Positions 1-5,522 of a stretch of 10,604 bases of DNA are shown piece after piece. The translations under genes and the position numbers were made by a program. Each line of letters begins with the position of its first letter. Position 1 is the stretch's first letter. This stretch comes from an uncultured Actinomycetes bacterium (GTDB taxonomy: Bacteria > Actinomycetota > Thermoleophilia > Gaiellales > Gaiellaceae), in the NCBI GenBank assembly GCA_903930195.1, contig CAIYXH010000092.1, forward strand, positions 1-10,604. The letters run 5' to 3'. The notes under the pieces were generated by a model. The model saw nothing but the letters and a program-made list of their open reading frames with translations, made no database searches and was not told where the DNA came from.

Positions 1-370
1 TCATCCGGGCGCGCCCGACGCGGCTGCCGTCGAGGTCGGCGAAGAGCTCGGGCTCGGGGTTGCCCGTGATCCCGAGCAGCGCGCCGCCGGAATCGCCGAG
101 CGTGTCGAGCCGCTTCACGAGCCAGGGAGGCGACCAGCCGAGCGCCTCGTCGGACGCGTGCTGGATGTGCGCGCGCCGGACGTGCTGGTCGGTGTAGAGC
201 ACGTCGACGAACTCCGCCCCTGCGTCGTAGGCCGCACGGGCCACCGCACGGGCGAGCGGAGCGTGCTCGAGCATCGCATTCACGCCGAGCACCTGGCCCG
301 GCTGCAGGTTCAATCCGACCTGAACCGCCAGGCGGGCGTACTGCGCGAGCCGGTCGTCGTTCGCGTCCAC
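1..370 (-). CDS. Peptidase M29-type aminopeptidase, N-terminal part (cut by window edge)
   Basis: The reverse strand encodes about 123 residues from a GTG at 370, running off the left edge. The start reads VDANDDRLAQYARLAVQVG, followed by NLQPGQVLGVNA, AAYDAGAEFVDVLYTDQHVRRA and LLGITGNPEPELFADLD. This order matches the N-terminal half of family M29 metallo-aminopeptidases (aminopeptidase T/AmpS type). These are cytoplasmic, roughly 370-410-residue enzymes that remove N-terminal residues from peptides using two metal ions. The metal ligands lie further downstream in the family and are outside the window, so catalysis cannot be checked. The GTG start is supported by family alignment and by a TACAGT -10 box exactly 8 nt upstream, which implies a leaderless message. 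The gene is divergent from the lipoprotein gene at 458. Family assignment is from recognised sequence pattern, not a search. Confidence 0.82.
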   Translation of the reverse strand, partial: MDANDDRLAQYARLAVQVGLNLQPGQVLGVNAMLEHAPLARAVARAAYDAGAEFVDVLYTDQHVRRAHIQHASDEALGWSPPWLVKRLDTLGDSGGALLGITGNPEPELFADLDGSRVGRARM

Positions 371-404
371 CGCGCGAGACTGTATCGCCTCTACCGCGCG
401 AGAC
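369..404. repeat. Pair of 12-nt direct repeats in the M29/lipoprotein divergent promoter region
   Basis: ACCGCGCGAGAC occurs at 369-380 and again at 393-404, a 24-nt period. One copy spans the M29 start codon and -10 edge, and the other lies near its expected -35 position. It could be a local duplication or a paired protein-binding site. Nothing else in the sequence decides between these. Confidence 0.5.
379..384 (-). promoter_or_regulatory. -10 box of the M29 peptidase gene (leaderless type)
   Basis: On the reverse strand the hexamer is TACAGT, followed by 8 nt and the GTG start at 370. The same TANNNT-N7/8-start arrangement occurs before four other genes in this window. No convincing -35 hexamer is visible. 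A 12-nt direct repeat (369-380 and 393-404) flanks it. Confidence 0.5.
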
Positions 405-443
405 GCTAACGCGTAGAACAGAGCGACCGGCCGTCCGCGTGTC

Positions 444-449
444 TAGACT
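444..449 (+). promoter_or_regulatory. -10 box of the lipoprotein gene (leaderless type)
   Basis: TAGACT is followed by 8 nt and the ATG at 458, too short for a usual ribosome-binding leader, so transcription probably begins at or next to the start codon. The same hexamer with the same 8-nt spacing precedes the glycosyltransferase gene on the other strand (3196-3201). Confidence 0.55.
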
Positions 450-457
450 CCGGCCCG

Positions 458-844
458 ATGCGTCGTCTTGCGCTGATTGCGATTCTGGCTGCCCTTGCTT
501 GCACGGTTGCAGGCTGCGGTGGTCAGACCACCTATACGGTCGCGAAGTCGAAGAGCTGCCTCACCGAGCGCGGCGCGAAGACCGACGACACGCTCGACTT
601 CGTCGCGCAGACCGCGAACGGCGGTGCGTTCAACACGGAGCTGAGCGACAACTCGGTCGAGGTCGTGTTCGGCCAGACCGTGTCGGACGCGAAGCAGCTG
701 CAGTTCGCCTACCAGCGCTTCGCCTTCAAGAACGTGCAGGCCGGGCTCTCCGACGTGCTTCGCCGCTACAACAACGCGGTCACGCTCTGGCACGCGCATC
801 CGAGCGAGAGCGACCTTGCTCTCGTCGTCGGCTGCCTCAGATAG
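458..844 (+). CDS. Small secreted lipoprotein of unknown function
   Basis: The product is 128 residues. Residues 1-19 form a lipoprotein signal peptide: MRR, then a hydrophobic stretch, then the lipobox VAGC at 17-20. C20 would be the lipidated cysteine, placing the protein on the outer face of the cytoplasmic membrane. The mature part is about 109 residues with two further cysteines, C34 (in SKSCLTERGA) and C126 (in VVGCLR), which could form a disulfide linking the two ends of the domain. I recognise no named domain. The ATG start is supported by the signal peptide beginning there and by a TAGACT -10 box 8 nt upstream. The gene is divergent from the M29 peptidase. Its last 8 nt overlap the convergent ctaG-like gene. 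Its function cannot be inferred from this context. Confidence 0.8.
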   Translation: MRRLALIAILAALACTVAGCGGQTTYTVAKSKSCLTERGAKTDDTLDFVAQTANGGAFNTELSDNSVEVVFGQTVSDAKQLQFAYQRFAFKNVQAGLSDVLRRYNNAVTLWHAHPSESDLALVVGCLR

Positions 845-1586
845 CGCCCTCGTCAGCGAGGAAGCGCCGGAACCAGACGGCGAAGACCGCGAACAGCATT
901 GTCGCCTGCTCCGCCGCCATCGTCACGCCGGCGATCTCCTGATCTGAGAGCGGCGAGAGACCCCACACGCGCGGCCGCGCGGCGACGTAGTAGCCGTAGA
1001 TCGGCTTCGGCAGCAGCGCCAGCAGGAGGCCGACCGGCGCCGCGAAGACGAACGCTGCGAACGCGTAGGCAGCGCGATGCACGGAGCGCAGCCGGTGCGG
1101 CTCGTCCTGCACGACCGCCCACCAGAAGAGGATCCCGCTGCCGAAGTACCAGGCGTGCTCGAGGTGGATCAGGATGCTCTGGTGGTGCAGCGCTGCGTCG
1201 TAGATGAGCGGGATGTGCCAGACGTAGTACCCGCCGAGCCAGAGCGGGAGCGCTACGAACGGGTGCGTCAGCAGCCGCCAGAGGCGGTGCCGCGACGCCG
1301 TCAGCGCCATCGGGGCCGAGAGCGCGGCGACGGCGAGGAACGGCGCCCACTCGGCGAGGATCACGTTCTGGAGCAGGTGCGCGGAGAGCAGGTAGTGCAG
1401 ACCGAGGTGGTGGATCGGGCTCCAGAAGGCGACGCTGAGGAGCGCGAGCGAGCCGGCCGCGCGGGCCGCCTGGCGGCGTGAGACGCCGAAGCGCGCCGCG
1501 AGGAAGAGGTAGACGAGCAGGAGCGCCGGGACGACGAGCGTCGTGTCCACGTCCGCCTGCCAGGTGTAGGGACTGGCGGCGATCAC
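837..1586 (-). CDS. CtaG/Caa3-type cytochrome c oxidase assembly membrane protein
   Basis: The product is a 249-residue polytopic membrane protein with about seven hydrophobic segments. It carries the pattern of the caa3-type CtaG family: an early HHLGLHYLLSAHLLQNVILA segment (about 59-78) followed by EWAPFLAVAALSAP, then YYVWHIPLIYDAAL (about 120-133) and a histidine-rich helix ILIHLEHAWYFGSGILFWW (about 138-156). The many conserved histidines (H59, H60, H64, H70, H124, H141, H144) suit metal handling. Family members act in maturation of caa3-type cytochrome c oxidase and are thought to help copper delivery. Length is close to the family norm. The start is GTG at 1586, with TAGGGT six bases upstream as a likely -10 box that overlaps the tRNA-Gly -10 on the other strand. 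No oxidase structural genes lie in the window, so the partner is elsewhere. The stop overlaps the end of the lipoprotein gene. Confidence 0.85.
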   Translation of the reverse strand: MIAASPYTWQADVDTTLVVPALLLVYLFLAARFGVSRRQAARAAGSLALLSVAFWSPIHHLGLHYLLSAHLLQNVILAEWAPFLAVAALSAPMALTASRHRLWRLLTHPFVALPLWLGGYYVWHIPLIYDAALHHQSILIHLEHAWYFGSGILFWWAVVQDEPHRLRSVHRAAYAFAAFVFAAPVGLLLALLPKPIYGYYVAARPRVWGLSPLSDQEIAGVTMAAEQATMLFAVFAVWFRRFLADEGAI

Positions 1587-1591
1587 CTGGC

Positions 1592-1598
1592 TACCCTA
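1592..1598. promoter_or_regulatory. Overlapping divergent -10 boxes for tRNA-Gly (+) and ctaG-like gene (-)
   Basis: TACCCT at 1592-1597 reads as a TANNNT -10 box on the plus strand, 11 nt before tRNA-Gly. The complement of 1593-1598 is TAGGGT, a TANNNT box on the minus strand 6 nt before the ctaG-like GTG start at 1586. The two boxes share five base pairs, so RNA polymerase could open the same site in either direction. Confidence 0.5.
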
Positions 1599-1608
1599 TG
1601 GGCGCGCT

Positions 1609-1679
1609 GCGGGTGTAGCTCAATGGTAGAGCTCTTGCCTTCCAAGCAAGCTACGAGGGTTCGATTCCCTCCACCCGCT
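1609..1679 (+). tRNA. tRNA-Gly(UCC)
   Basis: A full cloverleaf is visible. The acceptor GCGGGTG pairs with CACCCGC (1672-1678), with discriminator T1679. The D stem is GCTC/GAGC. The anticodon stem is CTTGC/GCAAG around the loop CTTCCAA, giving anticodon TCC. The T stem GAGGG/CCCTC encloses TTCGATT. CCA is not encoded. It reads GGA and, by wobble, other GGN codons. The discriminator base is also the last base of the complemented TAA stop codon of the convergent glycosyltransferase gene, so there is no intergenic space. Confidence 0.95.
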
Positions 1680-3187
1680 TACGTCGCCGGCGGAACGAAG
1701 ACTTCGAACGGTCCGACGACGATCCGCCGGAACCCGTGCTGCTCCATCGCCGGCACTGCCGGGTAGTCGTCTTCGGCCCGGAAGAGCACCACGGCGCGGG
1801 GTCCCGACTCGACGCGCCGCATGTACTGCGGCTGGCGCGTCCACGGCTGGTGCGGCAGCACCACCTGGCCGTGCGCGAAGCGGACGACGTCGAACTTCGT
1901 CTCGACGCCGGTGATCCGCTCCTTGGTGTCGAAGTCGAGAACGTAGGCGAGCCAGTAGGTCGTGTAGACGCGGCTGATCCCGAGGCGGTCGAGGGTCGCG
2001 ACGAGCGGCTGGATGTTGCGCGGGGCGGTGGGGACGCCGTCGGTCTGCTCCATCGGATACGGCTCCATGCGGTGGAGCGTCACGGCGGTCAGTGCTCCCA
2101 GCACGGCGAGCGCGATCACGGCGCGCGGCCAGGTCGTCAGCGTCTGGGCGAGGAGCAGCGCCAAGACAGGGGCGAGGACGACGAGGTAGCGCGGGTCGTC
2201 CGGCACGAACGCCTGCGCGGCCGTCGCGTAGAGAAAGGGGAAGAGAAGCAGGGCCCCATAGAGCACCGACCGTTCAGTGCGTCGGTAGCGGATGAGTCCC
2301 CAGATGAACGCGGCGACGAGCAGGAGGTAGACGAGGTCGCCGAGGTGGAGCGGCAGCAGGTTCGCCTGCGAGAGCGGCGTCCGGATGCCGAGCATCATCG
2401 GGAGCAGGGGGGAGACGAGGAGCCGGAGCCGGTGCGCGTACGAGGTCTGCACGGCCGCGGCGATGTGCAGCGAGCCCCAGTGGTGCGTCAGGTTCCAGAC
2501 GAGCCACGGCGCCGCGCCGAGGAGGCCGAGCGCGACAGCGACGGGCAGCTGCCGCAGCGTCTTCGGCTCCTTCCAGACCGTCCAGACGATCACCGCGGCC
2601 GCGATCGGGACGATCTGCGAGGTCTCCCAGAACGCGAGCCCGAGCACGAGGCCGAGCAGCCCGACGCGAACCGCATCCGGCCGCTCGACCGCGCGGAGCG
2701 CGAGGAGCAGAAGCAGCGCGGAGTAGACGACGTCGAGCCCGTAGAACCCCAGCTCGTGGGTGAGCTCGTCGACGACGTACGGCGGCCAGATCCAGAGGAG
2801 CGCGCCGGCGACGAGCGCACCGCGTGGGCCGATCGTCCGCAGCCCGACGCGCCAGACGAGGATCGCCCCGACCGCAGAGAGCACGAGCGGCACCAGTCGC
2901 AGCGCAAGCCAGCTGCTCCCGAAGACCGCGAACCCCGGGACGGCGAGCATCGCCTCCTGCGGGCCGCCGTAGGCCTGCCCCCAGTAGAACGTGGTGAACT
3001 CCCCGTGCAGGAAGTGCCGCGCCATCAGCCCGACGACGGCCTCGTCGGAGTTCGGCACCCCCAGTGCGGAGCGGTAGACCCAGACCCGCAGCGCGATCCC
3101 GGCGACCGCGACTGCGGCGATGGTCAGGCCCCACGGGGAGACGGCGACGCGACGGCGGCCGCGCGCGAGCTCGGTCAGGGCAGCCAC
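1679..3187 (-). CDS. GT-C-fold membrane glycosyltransferase (PMT/ArnT-like)
   Basis: The product is 502 residues with about ten or more hydrophobic helices and a soluble C-terminal part (about 374-502). Just after the first helix, PNSDEAVVGLMARHFLHG places an Asp-Glu pair (D48, E49) where GT-C enzymes of the PMT/ArnT type keep their catalytic acidic residue in the first extracytoplasmic loop, followed by FYWGQAYGGPQEA. Such enzymes transfer a sugar from a polyprenyl-phosphate donor to protein, lipid or polymer outside the membrane; the substrate here is unknown. The frame stays open to 3325, but the extra N-terminus would be antisense tRNA-Arg. I therefore chose GTG 3187, which sits 8 nt after a TAGACT -10 box and precedes a basic stretch and the first helix. 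The stop codon overlaps the end of tRNA-Gly. The gene appears monocistronic. Confidence 0.78.
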   Translation of the reverse strand: MAALTELARGRRRVAVSPWGLTIAAVAVAGIALRVWVYRSALGVPNSDEAVVGLMARHFLHGEFTTFYWGQAYGGPQEAMLAVPGFAVFGSSWLALRLVPLVLSAVGAILVWRVGLRTIGPRGALVAGALLWIWPPYVVDELTHELGFYGLDVVYSALLLLLALRAVERPDAVRVGLLGLVLGLAFWETSQIVPIAAAVIVWTVWKEPKTLRQLPVAVALGLLGAAPWLVWNLTHHWGSLHIAAAVQTSYAHRLRLLVSPLLPMMLGIRTPLSQANLLPLHLGDLVYLLLVAAFIWGLIRYRRTERSVLYGALLLFPFLYATAAQAFVPDDPRYLVVLAPVLALLLAQTLTTWPRAVIALAVLGALTAVTLHRMEPYPMEQTDGVPTAPRNIQPLVATLDRLGISRVYTTYWLAYVLDFDTKERITGVETKFDVVRFAHGQVVLPHQPWTRQPQYMRRVESGPRAVVLFRAEDDYPAVPAMEQHGFRRIVVGPFEVFVPPAT

Positions 3188-3195
3188 GCGGCCCG

Positions 3196-3201
3196 AGTCT
3201 A
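3196..3201 (-). promoter_or_regulatory. -10 box of the GT-C glycosyltransferase gene (leaderless type)
   Basis: On the reverse strand TAGACT is followed by 8 nt and the GTG at 3187. Hexamer and spacing are identical to those of the lipoprotein gene, and this is the main argument for the chosen start. Confidence 0.6.
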
Positions 3202-3218
3202 CAAAGGGCGCCGACGGG

Positions 3219-3239
3219 AGCCCGCCCGGGCGGCGGGCT
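3219..3239. repeat. Inverted repeat between divergent promoters
   Basis: AGCCCGCC (3219-3226) is the exact complement of GGCGGGCT (3232-3239), with a 5-nt loop. It lies between the -10 boxes of the glycosyltransferase (-) and tRNA-Arg(UCU) (+) and covers the expected -35 position of both. It could be an operator or a GC-rich coincidence. There is no T-tract, and it lies upstream of both genes, so it is not a terminator. Confidence 0.4.
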
Positions 3240-3244
3240 ACGCT
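3239..3244 (+). promoter_or_regulatory. -10 box of tRNA-Arg(UCU)
   Basis: TACGCT sits 8 nt before the tRNA 5' end, within CTACGCTG. The same octamer recurs before tRNA-Arg(UCG) and before the cupin gene. Confidence 0.5.
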
Positions 3245-3252
3245 GCGTGGAG

Positions 3253-3324
3253 GCGCCCGTAGCTCAGTGGAAGAGCGGCGGCCTTCTAAGCCGTTGGTCG
3301 GAGGTTCGAATCCTCCCGGGCGCA
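3253..3324 (+). tRNA. tRNA-Arg(UCU)
   Basis: The cloverleaf has acceptor GCGCCCG with CGGGCGC (3317-3323) and discriminator A3324. The D arm is GCTC/GAGC. The anticodon stem GCGGC/GCCGT encloses the loop CTTCTAA, giving anticodon TCT. The T stem GGAGG/CCTCC encloses TTCGAAT. CCA is not encoded. It reads the rare arginine codons AGA and AGG. It is the first of three tightly spaced tRNAs. Confidence 0.95.
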
Positions 3325-3339
3325 TTCGGCCGTCACCGC

Positions 3340-3345
3340 TAGGAT
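3340..3345 (+). promoter_or_regulatory. -10 box of tRNA-His
   Basis: TAGGAT lies 11 nt before the tRNA-His 5' end, in the 32-nt spacer after tRNA-Arg(UCU). It fits the TANNNT pattern used elsewhere here, so tRNA-His may have its own start in addition to read-through. Confidence 0.4.
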
Positions 3346-3356
3346 GTGCGGCGCGC

Positions 3357-3430
3357 GGTGGTGGTAGCTCAGTTGGTAGAGCCCCGGGTTGTGGTCCCGG
3401 TGGTCGCGGGTTCGAGTCCCGTCCGCCACC
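3357..3430 (+). tRNA. tRNA-His(GUG)
   Basis: The acceptor GTGGTGG (3358-3364) pairs with CCGCCAC (3423-3429) through one G-T wobble. An extra 5' G (G-1, 3357) faces discriminator C3430, the identity pair of bacterial tRNA-His. The D arm is GCTC/GAGC. The anticodon stem CCGGG/CCCGG encloses TTGTGGT, giving anticodon GTG. The T stem is GCGGG/CCCGT. CCA is not encoded. Confidence 0.95.
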
Positions 3431-3441
3431 CTGATCGATCC

Positions 3442-3466
3442 CCGGCGACAGGCAGGACGTCGCCGG
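3442..3466 (+). terminator. GC-rich hairpin after tRNA-His, possible terminator
   Basis: CCGGCGAC (3442-3449) and GTCGCCGG (3459-3466) form a perfect 8-bp stem with a 9-nt loop, starting 11 nt after tRNA-His and ending before the next -10 box. No U-tract follows, so it may be a weak or processing-type terminator rather than a classical intrinsic one. Confidence 0.4.
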
Positions 3467-3474
3467 TGGGTCGC

Positions 3475-3480
3475 TACGCT
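3475..3480 (+). promoter_or_regulatory. -10 box of tRNA-Arg(UCG)
   Basis: TACGCT, again inside CTACGCTG, lies 11 nt before the tRNA 5' end and after the hairpin at 3442-3466. This suggests separate initiation for this tRNA. Confidence 0.5.
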
Positions 3481-3491
3481 GAGGCTCCCAG

Positions 3492-3563
3492 GGCCCCGTA
3501 GCTCAGGGGATAGAGCGGGAGCCTTCGAAGCTCCGCGCGGTGGTTCGAATCCACCCGGGGCCA
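3492..3563 (+). tRNA. tRNA-Arg(UCG)
   Basis: The cloverleaf has acceptor GGCCCCG with CGGGGCC (3556-3562) and discriminator A3563. The D arm is GCTC/GAGC. The anticodon stem GGAGC/GCTCC encloses the loop CTTCGAA, giving anticodon TCG. The T stem GGTGG/CCACC encloses TTCGAAT. CCA is not encoded. It reads CGA and possibly CGG. Many bacteria instead read most CGN codons with an inosine-modified ACG anticodon, so this species is somewhat unusual. Confidence 0.93.
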
Positions 3564-3589
3564 TCGTCCTCCTTCCGACCGAGCAGAGA

Positions 3590-3605
3590 TCATCCTCGAG
3601 GATGA
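3590..3605. promoter_or_regulatory. 16-nt perfect palindrome over a presumed -35, candidate operator
   Basis: TCATCCTCGAGGATGA is its own reverse complement with no central gap. Its centre (3597/3598) falls on the place where the -35 of the next gene should lie, 17-20 nt upstream of the TATGCT -10 box at 3618. A dimeric regulator bound here would block or contact RNA polymerase. It could alternatively be a 3' structure of tRNA-Arg(UCG), but it has no loop and no T-tract. Confidence 0.45.
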
Positions 3606-3617
3606 GGCGTCGTTGCC

Positions 3618-3623
3618 TATGCT
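3618..3623 (+). promoter_or_regulatory. -10 box of the small membrane protein gene
   Basis: TATGCT is followed by 7 nt and ATG 3631. The 12-mer TATGCTCGCGTC that begins here is repeated exactly at 4039-4050, upstream of the MFS gene, arguing for a shared promoter element. Confidence 0.55.
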
Positions 3624-3630
3624 CGCGTCG

Positions 3631-4020
3631 ATGCGGAACTTCGAGAGGGGCGCGCGGATGCTGCAGGAGGTCGCAGCGACGGCGGTGATCGTCCTCGTCT
3701 TCGTGCAGCTCTATCTGATCGCCGAGTACATCTTCGGCGACACGGGCGCGCTCAGCACCCACAAGACGGTCGGCGGGATCGTCCCGGCGGTCGAGGTCGT
3801 CGTGCTGATCGCGACGCTCATCGGCTGGCGCAAGGATCGCGTGCAGGTGATCCTCAGCGTCTTGCTGCTCGTCGTCGGCGTGCTGCAGGTGCAGTTCGCG
3901 GAGAACATCGGCAGCTCGCCGTCCGTGCACGCCCTCCACGGGTTGCTCGCGGTCGCCGTTGTGCTGCTTGCCGCAGCGAGCGCGCATCGCGGTCGCACGG
4001 CGTTCCGCCCGGCCGCCTGA
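3631..4020 (+). CDS. Small four-helix membrane protein (resembles DUF6220)
   Basis: The product is 129 residues with four hydrophobic segments at about 14-34, 48-65, 71-88 and 103-117. Each half contains a helix led by histidine-glycine residues: STHKTVGG (H44) before helix 2, and SVHALHGLLA (H100, H103) at helix 4. This layout resembles small four-helix proteins of the DUF6220 type, whose function is unknown to me; the paired histidines could bind heme or metal, but that is speculation. I start at ATG 3631 because a TATGCT -10 box ends 7 nt before it. The frame can be extended to a TTG at 3613, but that codon lies upstream of the -10 box. The MFS exporter follows 62 nt downstream with its own -10 box, so the two may be separately transcribed. 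A palindrome upstream suggests regulation. Confidence 0.72.
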   Translation: MRNFERGARMLQEVAATAVIVLVFVQLYLIAEYIFGDTGALSTHKTVGGIVPAVEVVVLIATLIGWRKDRVQVILSVLLLVVGVLQVQFAENIGSSPSVHALHGLLAVAVVLLAAASAHRGRTAFRPAA

Positions 4021-4038
4021 TTCGACCGGCCCGAGGGT

Positions 4039-4044
4039 TATGCT
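4039..4044 (+). promoter_or_regulatory. -10 box of the MFS exporter gene
   Basis: TATGCT lies 18 nt after the preceding stop codon and within the repeated 12-mer TATGCTCGCGTC. Initiation about 7 nt downstream would give a leader of some 30 nt carrying the GGAG at 4068-4071. Confidence 0.5.
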
Positions 4045-4067
4045 CGCGTCCTGCTTCGTCCGCGAGC

Positions 4068-4071
4068 GGAG
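4068..4071 (+). promoter_or_regulatory. Weak ribosome-binding site deciding the TTG start of the MFS gene
   Basis: GGAG is 11 nt upstream of TTG 4083. No in-frame ATG or GTG exists between the -10 box and this TTG, and the next in-frame ATG falls inside the first membrane helix. Confidence 0.4.
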
Positions 4072-4082
4072 CGCCTCGCGTC

Positions 4083-5513
4083 TTGGAAGCCTCCGTCGAC
4101 ACCCCGGCCGTCACCGCGCACCCGCGCCGCTGGCTGATCCTCTTCGTCGTCCTCGCGGCGGAGTGCATGGACCTGCTCGACGGCACGGTCGTCAACGTCG
4201 CGCTGCCGGTCATCCGCAACCGGCTCCACGCGTCCGACTCGGCGCTCCAGTGGATCGTCGGCGGCTACTCGCTCGCGCTCGCGATCGGCCTGATCACCGG
4301 CGCCCGTTTCGGCGACCGCTTCGGCCGCAAGCGGATGTTCGTGATCGGCGCCGCCGGGTTCACGCTCTCGTCGGTGCTCTGCGGCGTCTCCACGTCGACC
4401 GACATGCTCGTTGTCTTCCGGCTCACCCAGGGCTTCTTCGGCGCGCTGCTGATCCCGCAGGGGCTCGGGATCATGCGCGCGGTCTTCCCGGCCGACGAGC
4501 TGAACAAGGCGTTCGCCTTCTTCGGGCCCGTGATCGGGGGCGCTGCGGTGCTCGGGCCGATCATCGGCGGCCTGCTCGTCAGCGTCCACCTCTGGGGCGG
4601 CTGGCGGCTCGTCTTCCTCGTCAACTTGCCGCTCGGCATCGCCGCCACGATCGGCGCGGCGCTCCTGATGCCGGAAAGCAAGGCACCGCACGCGCCGAAG
4701 ATCGACGTGCTCGGCTCGATCCTCGTGGGCGGAGCCATGCTCGCGATCGTCTATCCGCTGATCCAGGGGCGCGAGTCAGGCTGGCCCATCTGGACGTTCG
4801 TGCTGCTCGCGGCCGGGGTGCTCTTGATCGGCGTCTTCGGGCTGCAGCAGTCGTGGCGCACGCGTGGCGGCGAGGACGGGCTGATCGAGCCGTCGCTCTT
4901 CCGCAACCGCTCGTACCTCGCCGGGCTGCTCGTGCTGCTCGTCTTCTTCCTGGGGATGGCCGGGTTCATGTTCGCGCTCACCCTCTTCCTGCAGGTCGGA
5001 GAGGGCTTCACCGCGCTCCATGCCGGGCTCACGTTCGTCCCCTGGTCGTTCGGGCTCGCCGCCGGCTCGGGGCTGAGTGGCGCCGTCCTCGCCGACCGCT
5101 ACGGCCGCCGCGTCCTGATCGCAGGCGGGGTCGTCTCGCTCGTCGGGACGCTGATCATCCTGCTCGTCGCGCGCCATGGCTCGGTCAGCACCTGGGATCT
5201 CCTGCCCGGCTTCCTCGTCTCGGGCCTCGGGCTCGGAATCATCGTCGCGCCGCTCTTCGGTTTCATCATCGCGGCGGTCGACGAGCGCGAGCTCGGCTCG
5301 GCCTCCGGCCTGCTGAACGCCGTGCAGCAGCTCGCGAACTCGATCGGGATCGCCGTGCTCGGCACCGTCTTCTTCGACACGCTCGGCGCCGGGCACTTCC
5401 ACCACGCGCTCGGCCGCGTGCTCTGGATCGACGCCGCGCTGATCGCTGTCTCGGTCGCGCTGATGCCGCTCCTGCCGGCCCACGCGCGCCCCGAGGACGA
5501 GGCGCACGGCTAG
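4083..5513 (+). CDS. MFS drug:proton antiporter, DHA2 (EmrB/QacA-like, 14-helix) family
   Basis: The product is 476 residues and strongly hydrophobic, in the size range of the 14-helix DHA2 family. Family motifs are clear: LLDGTVVNVALP (about 31-42, helix 1), the loop 2-3 motif A GARFGDRFGRKRM (73-85), and the antiporter motif C region with VIGGAAVLGPIIGG (150-163, helix 5). A second motif-A-like loop, LADRYGRRVLIAGG, marks the second half. These proteins sit in the inner membrane and expel drugs, dyes or metabolites in exchange for protons; the substrate cannot be read from sequence. The start is TTG 4083, the only suitable start after the -10 box, with GGAG 11 nt upstream. The gene converges on the frameshifted secreted gene with 9 nt between the stops. 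No adjacent TetR or MarR regulator is present. Confidence 0.9.
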   Translation: MEASVDTPAVTAHPRRWLILFVVLAAECMDLLDGTVVNVALPVIRNRLHASDSALQWIVGGYSLALAIGLITGARFGDRFGRKRMFVIGAAGFTLSSVLCGVSTSTDMLVVFRLTQGFFGALLIPQGLGIMRAVFPADELNKAFAFFGPVIGGAAVLGPIIGGLLVSVHLWGGWRLVFLVNLPLGIAATIGAALLMPESKAPHAPKIDVLGSILVGGAMLAIVYPLIQGRESGWPIWTFVLLAAGVLLIGVFGLQQSWRTRGGEDGLIEPSLFRNRSYLAGLLVLLVFFLGMAGFMFALTLFLQVGEGFTALHAGLTFVPWSFGLAAGSGLSGAVLADRYGRRVLIAGGVVSLVGTLIILLVARHGSVSTWDLLPGFLVSGLGLGIIVAPLFGFIIAAVDERELGSASGLLNAVQQLANSIGIAVLGTVFFDTLGAGHFHHALGRVLWIDAALIAVSVALMPLLPAHARPEDEAHG

Positions 5514-5522
5514 CGCGCCGGG

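Noticed and set aside
1736..3262. A 508-residue plus-strand frame opposite the glycosyltransferase
   Set aside because: Almost entirely charged and low complexity, as expected for the shadow of a hydrophobic protein gene at high GC. No domain and no start signals.
3188..3325. N-terminal extension of the glycosyltransferase reading frame beginning MRPGGFEPPTNGL
   Set aside because: This peptide is the reverse complement of tRNA-Arg(UCU) translated, a known annotation artefact. A -10 box lies inside the extension, just before GTG 3187.
3253..3563. tRNA cluster as an integration site for a mobile island
   Set aside because: No integrase, no repeated tRNA 3' end and no change of composition nearby.
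3286..3987. Long reverse-strand frame containing VADGTRTRDHRDHNPGLYQL and PGGFEPPRGASKAP
   Set aside because: It is antisense to three tRNAs and to the small membrane protein gene. The motifs are mistranslated tRNA-His and tRNA-Arg sequence.
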